Made by a program: the position numbers and the translations under genes
Part shown: piece by piece, positions 23,280 through 34,745 of the stretch
Layout of the letters: the number at the start of each line of letters is the position of its first letter
Position numbering within the stretch: position 1 is the stretch's first letter
DNA from: Amorphophallus konjac
Lineage: Eukaryota > Streptophyta > Magnoliopsida > Alismatales > Araceae
Reading direction: 5' to 3'
Assembly: GCA_022559845.1 (NCBI GenBank)
Contig: CM040121.1
Coordinates: 506,086,566-506,150,565, forward strand
DNA length: 64,000 nt
The notes under the pieces: generated by a model
What the model was told of the DNA's origin: nothing
The model's database searches: none
Seen by the model: the letters and a program-made list of their open reading frames with translations, nothing else

Positions 23280-23530
23280 CCGCACGCCTTAAACCGGCGC
23301 ACCCCTCATTCGATGCCCCTGATCCCGGCGCGCTAAATCCCCTTCGACGCCTGGCTATTCTGGCGCGCAAGTCACCCTATCTGATGGCTCCAACCCCGAC
23401 GCGATAGGCTGACGAAGTCTCTTCCCGGCGCGCCCCCTACCTTCCGCCCTCATCCCGGCGCGCAAGTCACTCTATCGGATGGCGTCTTAAACCGGCGCGA
23501 TGAATTGATGAAGATTCCTCCCGGGCGCCA
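23280..23530. repeat. GGCGCG word cluster in the A2 LTR, upstream of TATA
   Basis: Repeated AACCGGCGCAC, ATCCCGGCGCGC, TTCCCGGCGCGC and related words at 20-50-bp spacing, just upstream of the TATA box. A second cluster lies at 25260-25500. It is the same word family as in the A1 LTR. Confidence 0.8.
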
Positions 23531-23562
23531 AAGCCCAAGCCGGATGAAGAGCCTCCAACCTG

Positions 23563-23572
23563 TTATATATAT
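23563..23572 (+). promoter_or_regulatory. TATA box of the A2 LTR
   Basis: TTATATATAT about 1 kb into the LTR, followed within 60 bp by a purine-rich transcribed-leader-like sequence. Confidence 0.55.
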
Positions 23573-23620
23573 GGGTGAGGTTTGATTGAAGAACAAGAGG
23601 AGGGAGGCAAAAATCAAAGA

Positions 23621-23720
23621 GACAGATCGAGACCTGAGAAGAAAAGAGAGGGGAGACAGATCGAGACCTGAGAAGAAAAGAAAGGGGTGACAGATCGAGA
23701 CCTGAGAAGAAAAAAAAGAG
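23621..23720 (+). repeat. Three tandem leader repeats
   Basis: GACAGATCGAGACCTGAGAA occurs three times at about 35-37-bp spacing (near 23621, 23654, 23689), just downstream of the TATA region, so it would lie in the 5' end of the transcript. Confidence 0.9.
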
Positions 23721-25259
23721 AGGGAAGAGAAGAAAAAAGGAAGAGGGCTTTCGGGAAAAAAGAAAAGAAAGGGAGCTGAGAGGGAGTAGGGTTCCATCAT
23801 AGAAGCTTCCGCCGGTCGTCTTCCTCCTCCCCGATACCCTGTTCCAGGAGCAGGTGGGCGCCGATGCCGGTCCTCTTTCCGCTTTCTGTAGATTCCTTCT
23901 TCTGAAGTTTCTGCCCATCGAATGTAAGCGAGGGGGGAAGGAGCGGCGATGATATGAGCTGATTCTCCTCCCCCCCCCCTCCATGCGATTTTCTTTTATT
24001 TCTTTCTCCGCTGTTGTGCTCTGCATATCCCCTTGCTTCTGCTACTGGCGAACGACGACCGAGCAATGGTGCTGGTGCCATGTTCTGATTATGTAAATGC
24101 TGAGCCATTCCCGTTTCTGGGATGGCAATATATATATATGCTGAATGTTGGGATTAACGGGTCGAATGAATGATCTTCACCTCCCCTTTCTTATGCATGC
24201 GAATGCGTGCGTATGAGGCTTTCTTTGCATCGTTCTCTGGTTTCGCTCTCCCTGTAGTTCGTAGCATGCCCCGAGTCATCGTGGGCTACAGAGACACCCC
24301 CTCCCCGGGGACTTTTCCTTCGATCATTCTCATGTTTGATTCAAGGGTTTTCGCATCCCTTTCTCTTCTCGGATGGAGCCGTGCTTCTGCGCGTGCCTCT
24401 TTCCACCATGCATAGGGTCCATCCCCTGAACGTTGCTTTCCAATTGTTCGAGCATATGCCCCTGCAACGAGCCCGTCTCGTTTATGCATTTACTGCATCT
24501 GTGCATCACGATCATCCAAACTGTTTCGAGGTTTTCTCATCGTCTCGATCACCCGGGGAGGGGAACATTCCCCCCGTGGCTTCACGGAACTGCTGGGCAA
24601 CTAAGAACCCTACCCCTTGATGGCAGGCGTTTCTCTCTGAGCCCACAGCAGATAGCAACAGAGGGGTCTTGGCTCAACGAGCTCGCCCCCAACAATTCAG
24701 GACCCAATGAAGGCTGGGGATATGTGCTCCTCGCAGGCTAGCCCTCGGAGTTTCATCTTCCTAATGGTCAGTCCCTATAAGGGATAAGCCATACACTGTG
24801 GGTCATCCACCCTTCGCAGGCTAGCCCTCGGGGTGCTGTTCCCATCGTCAATGGCTTCATCTCTCCGTTTCCTCCCCCTATGGAACTTTGGTGCCCCTAG
24901 CAGGCTAGTCCTCGCGGTATTCCATCCAATGGGGTTTGCTGGCTGCCTTCGTGCATACCGGTGGTTCAGGGGCTTGTTCCACGAGTGAGCATGACCCCGC
25001 TTCTCCCCTGTAACTCTTCAGGGTCAGGGGAGATGCTGTCCAATTTTGGACAGATTAATAATGAATAAACCATAACGCAATACTCATTCTGGACCCAATT
25101 ATCCCGGTGCTCGAGTAGGAACCTCGCAGTGGCTTATCACGTCATTCTTGGAGGGTTCTGGACTTCAATTTAACAAACAATTGGCCTCAAATGGCTTCAA
25201 AACCCTCAACATAAACTTAACAAACTCAAATGATTCAAAATTCATCGAAAATAAGTTAA

Positions 25260-25500
25260 AACGACGCGGCCTTAACCCGGCGCGCCCTAATACGGCGCGG
25301 TACCCCCCCGCGCTGGATTAACCCTACACTCAAAAAAATTAAAAACTTCCTTGCGCTTTTCCGACGCGCCATGAACCGGCGCACCCCAATCCTTTGCGCG
25401 CCGTCTTAACCAGCTATATGGCCACGCCGTATTAGTCGCTATACCTACGTTTTATCGCGCCGTATAAGCTACCTATCGCATGGCCGCGCCGATTTTGAGA
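25260..25500. repeat. Second GGCGCG word cluster in the A2 LTR
   Basis: AACCCGGCGCGCC, ATACGGCGCGG, TCCGACGCGCC, AACCGGCGCAC, TATCGCGCCGTAT and ATGGCCGCGCCG at short spacing, on both strands. Confidence 0.8.
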
Positions 25501-26419
25501 CCTTTTGCTGCTTTAATTGTTCATTTGCCTCAGAGTGGTTCTCATCCCTCAGGGTTGATGTCAATAAACCATAATTGGTAATAAATCGAATAAGGGAGGG
25601 GCCAAGCGAGCCCGAACTATATTGTTATCATATCTTCATTACCATGTCCGTTAGCATTTTGCTCTCGCTATCATATTTGTGCTGCCTTCCCTCTCCTTGA
25701 TGGGGAGTAATGAATGTGGCTGATCATCATTTGCTTCCATGATTCCATTATCATCCTTAATATAGTCACGAACGCCATGTGCGCATGCATGCATAGATCC
25801 TCGGGTATATTAGATGGCATCGACAGAAAACCGATTATGTCTGGTCGGAAGTCTTCGCTATGCGCGACGGTGGTCTTCGGACCTATATCCTCCGCCGCGT
25901 ACCGAGGATCCATAATCCCATGAATCATGCATCTTCTGCACGATAAACGTATGCATCCTGCATGCTTTCGTCATGATCATCATATAGCTCTTTTTAATTC
26001 GGCTTCGACAACCCGCTATCTCGGTAATTAATCAAAGGTGTTCCCTCCTCGTGGGGGATGTAATTAACGCCATAGCCTTTATGGTATGGCGGACTGCTGG
26101 TCCCGACCGAACCTCACATTCGCCCGACATGGGTCAGAATGAGCGCATCATAAAATCGTCACTCATGTGACTGGCACGCCTGCGTCGTCAATCGATCATT
26201 TGACTACCAGTTAGTCAGTCGGTCGATCGACCCGCGAAAGAAAGAAAAGGTCGCGAACAATAATGCGATCACTTGCTTTTTCATTTTAGGGTCCTTGACC
26301 CCTGGCGATCACACAACCACACACACGCCCTCACACGTGTCTTTATTTTATTTCATTTCTACAATCCCCCGTTTCCTTTATTTCATTTTTGTCATCCCCC
26401 TTCCCCATTTCAATTCCAA

Positions 26420-26850
26420 TGCAGACCCGCGGAGAGTAACTTCCCGTAGCGGTCCGATTTACGTTATTTCCATTATTGTCATTTCCATTCCTGTCAAACC
26501 CCGTGGAGAGTAACTGCTCGCGGCATGTTTCATTTACTTTATTTCCATTACTGTCAAAACCCTGCGGAGAGTAACTGCACGCAGTATGTTTCATTCATTT
26601 TATTTCCATTACTGTCAAAACCCCGTGGAGAGTAACTGCTTGCTGCAGGTTTCATTTATTTTCCCTTCCCATTTCAATTCAGTACAAACCCGCGGAGAGT
26701 AACTTCCCGCAGCAGTCCCCCTTCCCTATTTTAATTCTAGTTAAAATTCGCGAAGAGTAACATCCCGCCGCGCTCTCTTATTGTCCAATTTCCATTCCGT
26801 GAGTTTCCCCGTTTCAACCCCGCGGAGGGCCACTCTCTCGCGGCGGTATC
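26420..26850 (+). repeat. Seven-copy hairpin array near the right end of the A2 LTR
   Basis: CGCGGAGAGTAACTTCCCGCAG-like words recur near 26432, 26503, 26563, 26623, 26691, 26750 and 26820, about 60-70 bp apart, separated by TTTCATTT/ATTTCCATT pyrimidine-rich text. Each word is an imperfect inverted repeat (CGCGG ... CCGCG arms around GAGTAAC). Confidence 0.85.
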
Positions 26851-26929
26851 TTTCCCCGCGTTTCTGCGAACCGTGCGTTTCTTCCACCGTCTCCTTTCAC
26901 GTGACGTCATCCACAATGTTCACTAGTCC

Positions 26930-27099
26930 ATTCCAGATTTATCTCTAGGTAATTCATGAGGACTATGAGAAATCAACTTCCAAAGCTTAGGATCCATAGA
27001 GTTAACAAACCTACACATCTTACCTAACCACAAGGCATAGTTAAAACCATTAAACACAGTCGAAGAATTCATTGAAGACCGTTCAACAAGTGAACTCAT
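26930..27099 (-). pseudogene. gag: gag start of copia G, truncated
   Basis: The frame from ATG at 27099 contains STVFNGFNYALWLGKM and DPKLWKLI, the pattern of the N-terminal gag domain of Ty1/copia elements (F-x-G-x-N-Y-x-x-W-x-x-K-M). It ends abruptly at the junction with A2. Confidence 0.8.
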
Positions 27100-27158
27100 G
27101 ACTGTTGTTGCACACGAATTTCCTTTGTAGATCGCTGGATCTAGGTAGAACAGATCTA

Positions 27159-27171
27159 GGCTCTGATACCA
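27159..27171 (-). other. Primer-binding site of copia G
   Basis: TGGTATCAGAGCC on the minus strand, two bases inside the LTR end ...CCTAACA; complementary to the 3' end of plant initiator-Met tRNA. Confidence 0.9.
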
Positions 27172-27173
27172 AG

Positions 27174-28841
27174 TGTTAGGTCCATGGGTGCAACCGTAAT
27201 TAAGAGGGGGGGTGAATTGATTATAGCCTTTTTGAAAAACTATATCCAATTTGAAATCAATCCGACTACTTGATGAAATGCGGAATAACTCGAACACCTG
27301 GCGGGTGTGTGTGTGAGCAGATTGATTTGTAGAAGTAAAAATGATTTGCGGTGAGTGAGAGTTTGAACCTGTGAATGGGGAAAGAAGAAAAGGATCAAAC
27401 CATAAGAACAAACCACTGCACATTATTTTTAAGGTGGTTCGGTTACAAGCCCGCATCCTACGTCCACCCCTCACCAAATCCTGGTGAGGCTCCACCGCTG
27501 ACAAATAGCTTGACATGAGGACACAGTCCTCACGAGGACACAGTCCTCAAAACACACGCTGACACACAGCTTGAAACTTGAGGACCGAATCCTTAACACA
27601 CACTGACACACAACTTAACCCGATCCTAAAATAGGGTATCGAAAAGCACAAAGAAAATAAGGATTCGAATGAAAAAAACAAAAGATAGAAAATAAGAAAA
27701 TGTAGCTCAAACGAGCACTTTGGCTTTGGATTTGATCCACAAGCCTTTCACTGATTAGACTGATTCCTCCTTGGCTGCTCTCACTCTTTCTCTCTTCTCG
27801 ATCTTTGATCTGGAACTCTAATCCTTTTCTAGAAGGGGACTCTTCGATCTTTTCTTCTCTTCTCTCTTTTCTCTCTCTGATCAAGCTCTTTCTTTTTCTA
27901 ATCTCCATGAAAATCTTCTACTCAGCTCTCTCTTTCAGCTATTGCATTCCCTTCAGCAGCTCCCCCTTCTATTCTTCTCGCTATCTTTATTTCACAAGTC
28001 GGAGCAGACCTCTTTCTTCATTCCTGATCCACTTATTATATCTCACGAGGCAGAGGATATTCCCTTGGGGGCCCACACAATCATGTTGTTGCAGTGGGGA
28101 ATAATTTTCCCTCCAAAAAGTACCTTCTGGAATGTGGATTCCTCGTACACCAACCTCCCAATCATTGGGCCTCGGTTCATGTGCCAACGGTGGGACCCAC
28201 AACTTACTGGGAATCTCATCATATAAGGTGTGTCGACGCACTGATCCTCATTGCGTCGACTCATCGTTCTTGTTGTTGAACAAGTACTGGCTTGATTCTG
28301 CGGTTGCGTCGACTCCATGGCGTCATTGCGTCAACGCAATCTATTTGTTGCCTGAGAGCTGGCTCGAAAGGCCTTGATGTGTCGACACAATAACTCTATT
28401 GCATCGACCCATCACTCATATCGCCTAGCTGCTGTTGATGTTGCTGGCTGTTGGAGACTATTGTTGTGTCGATGCCATAGGCTTGTTGCGTCGACTCATC
28501 ATTCTTATGGCTTGTAGGGTAGCTCCTCTGGATTTTCTCTTCTTCCTCTGCTGCGTCGACTCTTTGGAACCATGCATCGACTCATCCTTCATATTTGCTC
28601 TTCTTTTTCTTCTGCTGCGTCGACGCCATGAAGCTCTGCATCGACTCATCCTTCATAGTTGCTTGACTGACCGTCTACACACTGAAGTCTTCTTCTTCAG
28701 TTGCGTCAAATCATTGAGCACACTGAGTCGACGTAGTCTTCTTCTGTCGACTAATTTTTCATTCTGTACCTATTGGACCCATAAAAAGATATAAAGTTAA
28801 TATTTTGGAACACCATTTTAGCTTTAATATTAACTCCATCA
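27174..28841 (-). repeat. 5' LTR of copia G
   Basis: On plus it runs from TGTTAGGTCC to ...AACTCCATCA (about 1.67 kb). The right end is inferred from the CA terminus and the start of element C sequence. From 28226 to 28750 it has paired words: GTCGACGCA at 28232-28240 with its exact complement at 28252-28260, and further TGCGTCGACTC / TGTCGATGC pairs about 20-25 nt apart. Confidence 0.75.
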
Positions 28842-28883
28842 GGTGCTTATTTTCATCAAGATTTGAAGATCTTATTCCAATGA

Positions 28884-29218
28884 TTCATAGTTAGACATCA
28901 TCAAAACCAAGGACACAACACAACAGAACAACTTGAGCAGTTATTCGAGGATCTCAGTTGCAATATGGTTGTTATCCCTCCACCAGATATTATTAACAAC
29001 TCTCGGAGAAATGACTCAGTGGCCTCTCGACAAGACGGAGGGGTGTCACCTCCCTACATGAGTGCCCTCCCAACTAGTGTGAGCGAGATACACGGGCACA
29101 TGGCGGAGGGCGTGGTCGCGGCTGCGGAGCAGGACACAGAAGAAAGCCAAAACAACCCTCCCAACAACCCAGAATCCTTCCAGACTGGGTCATCTTATTC
29201 GATGGTGAAGAGCCTGAT
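28884..29218 (+). pseudogene. Zinc-finger and linker segment of element C
   Basis: The open frame from 28884 reads RHHQNQGHNTTEQLEQLFEDL, matching the H...GH...C...L(F/K)D layout of the A1 finger but with the cysteines lost. A Pro/Ser/Asn-rich linker follows up to the solo LTR. The frame resumes after it with acidic linker text. Confidence 0.6.
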
Positions 29219-32200
29219 TGTAATGCCCCGGATTTCTTTCGGATCCTTTTCGGATCATTTTAGTGGGTCTCAGAGCGTATTTTATGTTTTACACGTGTTT
29301 TTCCCTGATGCGCCTTTGGAACTATGTGCAAGGCGAACCGTGACGTTCTCCGACTCCGGGACTGTACCGACGCGTTGTGCTCCTCCCGAGGATCCTGGAT
29401 TTAATTTTTCGTAATTTTTTGAATTTCTACATTTTTTTAGGTTTTTCTATATATATTAACCCTTTCTCTCTCCCCTCTCATTTCTCACTCTCTCCCTCTC
29501 TCTCTTCTCTCACGCTCTCTTTCTCCCCTCTCTTCTCCGGTGGCCGATGGAGCGAGGCGGGGGCGAGGCGGAGGTGGCGCGGGCGAGGATGCGGGCGAGG
29601 ATGGGCGAGGATTGAGGCGGAGGCGGGCGCGATCCCTCTGTGGATTCCGAGACGGTGGCGATCGTGTTCCCGGTGGTTTACAGCGTGGATTAGTCGCTTC
29701 GGTGCGCGGTTTCTTCGGTGGAGGTAGGGCGACTGAACACCACTACGTTGGGCTAGTTTTCCCTGCCATTGCACGTCGTTCGGTGCAAAATTGAGGGCGT
29801 TTGGGCATGTTTAGTGAAATCATGTTTTTGTGGAGTTCGTAGGGTTCGTCTGGAAACGGTGACGGTTTTTGGATCGGTTACTGTCAATAGGCTCCCTGCG
29901 ACAAGGGCGTTCCATAGTCACCGATCTCATCTCGATTGGTGGTCTCGTTTGTCCGATAGGGCTCCGGGAGGTCGTGACACCCTTTTTGGGCGACCGTGGT
30001 AGAATCGTCCGTTTCTTGCGATTCATGCGTCGTTTTGACCTCGGTCGGAGTCTAGATGATTGCTAGGGGGTTTACCGTCGTTCCCCCTTCGTTTCGGCAT
30101 GAACGGGGCGTGGGGAGGCCACCGTTGGGCCAACCCCACGGTTTGCTCGCCATGATGGTTAGGCGATTGAACCAGGGCCCGTCCATCCCCATGGGCGGCC
30201 CCGTCTTGACCGTTTATCTGCTCGGCGCACAACGTTCGGCTTGGCGCGCAGTGAGGGTTATGCGGTCTATCGTGCGACCGCATAACCCAGGTGCGGCCAG
30301 GGTTGAGCCGTCTTTTCCCTCCGGTTTTGACCGTTGCTGGGCTATGCGGCCAGGGTCTGGCCGCATAACCCTTTTGTACGGCTAGGAGCTGGCCGTACAT
30401 CCCCTGGTGCCATGGGCTGTTTTGCGGCCAGAGGTTGACCGCCTAAGCCTTGCGCGGTGAGGTCCTAGCCGCCCGTTCCATCGCGCGGATAGGGGCTAGC
30501 CACACATGTGTTCCCCGTTTGGAGGACGAACGACCGCGTTGGACCGTTCATCCCCCAGTTGCGGCTGAGAGTCAGCCGTTTGACCTTGGTGCGGCTGGAG
30601 ACCAGCCGCTTGTGTCTCGTTTGAGCCAGGAGAAGAACGGCATGCTGTTGGCCGTATATCCCCTGGTGCGGCCCCTTCCTGGCCGTACGTCCCTGAGTGG
30701 CCCAGAGTGGACCGCCCAAGGGGCTGGTCTAGCCGACGTTTCTGATTTGACCGATTCGAGTCCCGGGTGTATAGGTCTCGATCCATGTGCCGACCCATAG
30801 CCTGACGGATGCTGTGCACTTCGTCGGGGCCAGGCGTCATGGTACGGTGTGGTCCCGGGTTGCCGTGTTCTCGACTTGTGTCACCGTACGTCGGTGTGAG
30901 TGCGGCGAGGGTTCCCCGCACGCCGTGAGTTTCTCCGGGAAGAGGTTTCCGAGTGGGCCATGTATGTGGCCTTGGACTGCGAGTCCAGTTGCCAGCCTAG
31001 GGCTGGAGGGTTCCCGCCTTTCCCTGAGAGTGGGATTTGGTTTGGCGGCCTGTGAGCTGCTTTGGGAACCGTGTTTCCACGTTTCTACGTGGTCGAGCGT
31101 GCGGCCCGTGGACTGTGAGTTCCATTTCTTCTCCGACTGTGGTCACCGTGCGACGGTGCTGGTACGTGGGATGGTCCCCGTACGTCGTCGGGTTCGGACG
31201 TTATTTTCCATTGAGTTGAGAGTCTACTCCTTCAGTGACCCTCCACTAGTCGTAGCCTGCTTACACGCGTGTGGTCCCACCAGGGAGTGGTGGAGAGGCT
31301 ACCCTTAGAGATGGTTTGTGGACCGGTTTCCGTCGGGTCCCTCGTCGTTAGCCAGAGTCCAGCTACGGGGGAAAACCGGTCAAATGGCCAGACCTAGGAC
31401 ACATGGTCTGTGTGTGCACATGTGGTTGGGGGCGGTTGGACCCACGTCGACGGGCGTGACCCATGCTAGTCACTTGTTTATGGTTACTTGTACGGTGTCT
31501 CAGTTCCCGCTGGGCCAGAGGGAGACACCTGAGGTGCGGCCTAAGACGTCAGTGGATGCATTCGGCCTTGCTTCTAGTGGGAGGTACTCCTGTCGAGTCG
31601 TGAGTGACAGACTGTCAGTCAATCGTGTGACTTCGACCTTCGGGTTTCGGCCGTGTTGACCGTTGAGTTCCAGGTGTTTCACCGTGGCACGTGTGTCGGT
31701 TCTCGTGCCGTTTGACGGGTGCTAGTCGCTTTACCAAGGTTGCATATTTTTGTGCGGTACCCGCGACCGGACGGTCGGGGTTGCACTTTGGACAGCGTGT
31801 CTAGCTTGGTCTTATTCTGGGAGACAAGCCTCTTCGGCAAGATTGCCGCTGGTTTTTACTTCGGTAAGTGGTGCTAGTGTGCTCCGGTTCCCGATTGTGA
31901 GATCGGGACTTCTCTTTCTGCTTGACCGGTACGGTAGGAGTAGTTGTAGTGCCGAGTTTCGACCGGCCACCGGGTTCACTGTTCCTGCTGTTACTGTTGC
32001 TCTCGTAGTTACAGCTTTCTGTGCCGCTGTTGTTTCCGGTTGGGGTTCCGCGAGATCCCTGCTGACTCTCTGTTTTGGAGACTCATCCCCTGCTTTTCAG
32101 GTGTAGCGGATCATCCTCGAGGTGCGAGGTTGCTGTTCAGGGGTTCTTGGTTGCCAGCTCACCGGGCCGAGTGTTCACTCGGTATGTGGTACCTTTTACT

Positions 32201-32405
32201 GCTTTAGACTGTACTTTCTGTTGGACTGGACTCTGCTGTAGTTATCTATTTACTTCTGTTAATTATTATATTGTCCTGTTATATTTCCTATTTCTTTGTG
32301 CCTCCACACTCCTTTTAGCCCTTCCGAGCCCTCCCGGCTCGTGGGCGGCGGTTCGAGTCTCGGATTATCGGGCCTTCCCGGTAATCAGATTCTCGGGTCG
32401 TTACA
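29219..32405. mobile_element. H: solo LTR (3187 bp) with perfect 5-bp target duplication
   Basis: Starts TGTAATGCCCCGG and ends GGGTCGTTACA. CTGAT flanks it at 29214-29218 and 32406-32410. No internal region or second LTR is present, so it is the product of LTR-LTR recombination. It matches the B LTR in its start, in its end, and in interior tracts such as CCTCCACTAGTCGTAGCCTG and GTGTCTCAGTT. Long ORFs inside it are GC-rich chance frames. Confidence 0.93.
30250..30760. repeat. GCGGCC hairpin-word array in solo LTR H
   Basis: Perfect stems: ATGCGGTC / GACCGCAT at 30260-30283 (8-nt loop) and an 11-bp TATGCGGCCAG stem at 30343-30367 (3-nt loop). Near-perfect: GTACGGCTAG with its partner at 30376-30398. 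Further GCGGCCAG, GGCTGG and GGCCGTAC words continue to about 30710. Confidence 0.85.
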
Positions 32406-33475
32406 CTGATCCTATCCCAGAAGTTGAGATATGAAACACTCTATATGTGTTCAACCCTTCAGACGAAGAAGATTCGATGGTCAACTACCCATCATTGCCC
32501 CCAACGCCTATCTCATCACTAGTACCGAACCCTGTTAGGGTCGACAACCAAATAGGACCGTCAGGCAAGGATGATCCAGTTCAAGTACTCCCCATAGATG
32601 AATCAATCCTGGCTACTTCCGACCCAATCAATACGGATAAACAAAATGGTCCCAGCACTTGCGACAAAGGCAAGGCCATCCAGACTCCCGAAGAGGATCA
32701 GCAGGGTGTGGCCCATAAGACCTTGCCCAACATACTTCTATCAATGGTGGAGGATCAGGCTCGAGCCGACTGCAAGGTCTTACACCAGTTGAAGCAGTTT
32801 CCCTCAAACATCACTATATGGGAAGCCATTGCCGAAAGCAAAGAGTTAATGGATTCTTTAATCAAGGTATTACAAGAGCTAGAGGTTTATGAGGCACATG
32901 TGGCAGACCTTCAGAGGGCAACTTGTGAAGCTTACGCGACCGTCATCACTTTTGAAGACAAAGACATGTTTCTGCCATCCACATGTCACAATTGTCCTCT
33001 GTACATGAATGGGAAGATTAATAGGCATGAAACCAATCAGATCATGGTGGACGCCGGCGCGGCAGCCAACATTATGCCACTAAAGGCTTTCAAGTCTTTG
33101 TATCTAATGCTGCTATTGCAAAAAGTTAAGGCGGTCAAGATTTCTAGCTTCAATCAAGACACCGAAGACATCTTGGGAAAAGTTGACGTAGAGCTAATCT
33201 TGGGAGATTTTGCTTCAAAGGCATCTTTCTATATTATCGACGCTAACACGTCATACAAGACGCTGCTAGGCCAGCCATGTTACATGAAAATGGGGTCATC
33301 CCTTCCACTCTTCATCAATGCATCAAATACGTCAAAGATGGAGAGTAGTGCATGGTCTTTGCAAACCAATCTCCATTCAGCCCGACAGAATGTCATCTTG
33401 CAGATGCATCCCTTTACTTCGGGGGACCTACTTCCCACCGATATTAAAAGGAAAGAGCTACGGGTGGCTTTCTGA
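32406..33475 (+). pseudogene. Protease region of element C
   Basis: The 342-codon frame from 32447 has an acidic Pro-rich start, a helical segment (NILLSMVEDQARAD ... LKQFPSNITIWE), then MVDAGAAANIMPL at about 33047-33085 and YKTLLGQP. The layout equals the A1 protease, including the D-x-GAA-x-NI-(M/L)-P active site. A frameshift near 33440 moves the reading into the frame used downstream. Confidence 0.8.
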
Positions 33476-34745
33476 GGAGGATGAGGATGGCCTCTTCATC
33501 GTTGACAAGGAAAAGGCCAAAATACACAGGCAACACCTTCAAGCAAAGTCAATAGTACACCGTCCAGAACGACAGAAAGTCAATTGTGAGGCTAACCTCA
33601 TTAGCCAGGCCATCGACAAAAGCATATGCCTCCCTCCAGGGTGTATACAACTTTCCTACGCTTCTGAGGAACATAGGGTTGATCGCCTCAAGACTTTCAT
33701 TGTCACTTATCAACTATGGTATAGAGACGAAAAAAGGGTCATCAGAAGTCGACCTATAATCTTCTACAACGGAGATATGGCCCCTCAGAATCCCTATGAA
33801 GATGACTTCGGCTGGTCTAAAGCCGTGGATAATGCCCCAGAAGCAATTCAGAATTTGCCTGACATGTCTCAGTGGGTTAAAGAGCTATGCCAAAAATAAG
33901 AAATTTCACAGTGGCAGGATTCCTCAACATGAGAATATCTTCGTCAGTTGTGGTCTCCATCTCAGGTCAGAGGGCAGGCTTTTCCCTTTGGCCGAGACAC
34001 CCGGGGGTTGGGATACGACCAGGATTTAGAGTTTCAGGTCTATTACACGGTCAATACCGTGGGACTCATACAGTTCATCGAAAGCCAACCAAGGGTTACT
34101 ACTCGATTTGGCATCTTGAAAGAGGAAGAGGAGGAGATTTTAATTTTATTTTCCTTCAAGCCCGCTGACCAATCCCAAGAAGTAGGGTTTCCCTAATCAC
34201 TTCTAGCTGATGAGTGAGAGATTCAGAGTGGCCCTATCAACTCTAGCCCTCCATCAGTAAGGATTGTCGATGTTATATTTTAGGAAGGCCCCATGCCCTA
34301 CACCAAAGGACAAGAGGAGGCTTTACCAATATTTCCCTTATTACTAATTGAGATATTCGCATCGTCCAGCACTAACTCTCAAAGGTCAGTTGATGATGCT
34401 TGGGAATCGGTGCCAACATCGATCCACAGTATGGAGGGAGCCCCCATCGGACCCCTTCAGCGAACCACCAGAGATCCCGTCGACGGTAGCTATTGACATT
34501 GAGTGCTTAACGGTACATGATGCTGACACTGACGATGAAGACTTCATTGGCTTACAACTTGCCTCACCTGAGCTAGAAGACGGTGGGCAAGCCACAGTTG
34601 ACGAGTTAGTCAAAGTCGACTTAGGAGAGGATGGGGAACATCAGCCTATGTTCGTAAGTGCCCTCCTCAATGAAGTAGAAAAGCATGTTATATACAATTT
34701 CTACTCGAATACAAAGATTATTGTTTCGCTTGGACCTATAAGGAT
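33476..34745 (+). pseudogene. Spacer between protease and RT of element C
   Basis: Split over several frames (to 33899, then about 33948-34196, then 34348-34785). Recognisable A1-like motifs occur in order: RPIIFYNGDMAP, RGLGYDQDLEF, and LEDGGQATVDELVKVDLG directly before RT. The order supports one original polyprotein segment now broken by indels. Confidence 0.65.

Larger units (their letters stand above)
21385..26920 (+). mobile_element. A2: 3' end of a Tat-type element, opposite orientation to A1
   Basis: Contains the last exon of a decayed antisense gene, a PPT and a long 3' LTR. Its left part is interrupted by A1 at 21384/21385. Homology of the antisense exon and of LTR tracts to A1 shows the two are related but diverged families. 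The right boundary, where copia G gag begins, is uncertain within about 26914-26935. Confidence 0.8.
22548..26920 (+). repeat. 3' LTR of A2 (about 4.4 kb, right end approximate)
   Basis: Starts TGTTGGCACCTAAAATATG. It contains a TATA region at 23563-23572, three copies of a 35-37-bp purine-rich leader repeat, three GCAGGCTAGCCCTCGG words (24736, 24814, 24898), the tract shared with the A1 LTR (26040-26190, inverse strand of 17910-18060) and a seven-copy hairpin array. The end is placed near ATCCACA before the copia gag begins. Confidence 0.7.
26930..28841 (-). mobile_element. G: 5' fragment of a Ty1/copia element
   Basis: On the minus strand: LTR, PBS for initiator-Met tRNA, then the first about 55 codons of gag, truncated where the A2 LTR ends. 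The rest of the element is not in the window. Confidence 0.85.

Noticed and set aside
23487..24026. 179-codon minus-strand ORF
   Set aside because: Mostly the translation of the purine-rich leader repeat in the A2 LTR (poly Ser/Phe/Leu), low complexity.
26923..27516. Full 197-codon ORF as one protein
   Set aside because: The first about 140 codons cross the copia G LTR end and PBS; only the part from ATG 27099 is gag.
29478..29794. Arg/Gly-rich ORFs
   Set aside because: GC-rich low-complexity sequence inside solo LTR H after a CT microsatellite.
30787..31308. 173-codon ORF and other ORFs in 29377-32434
   Set aside because: They lie entirely inside solo LTR H, have biased GC-rich composition and no motif; the aligned B LTR does not keep them.
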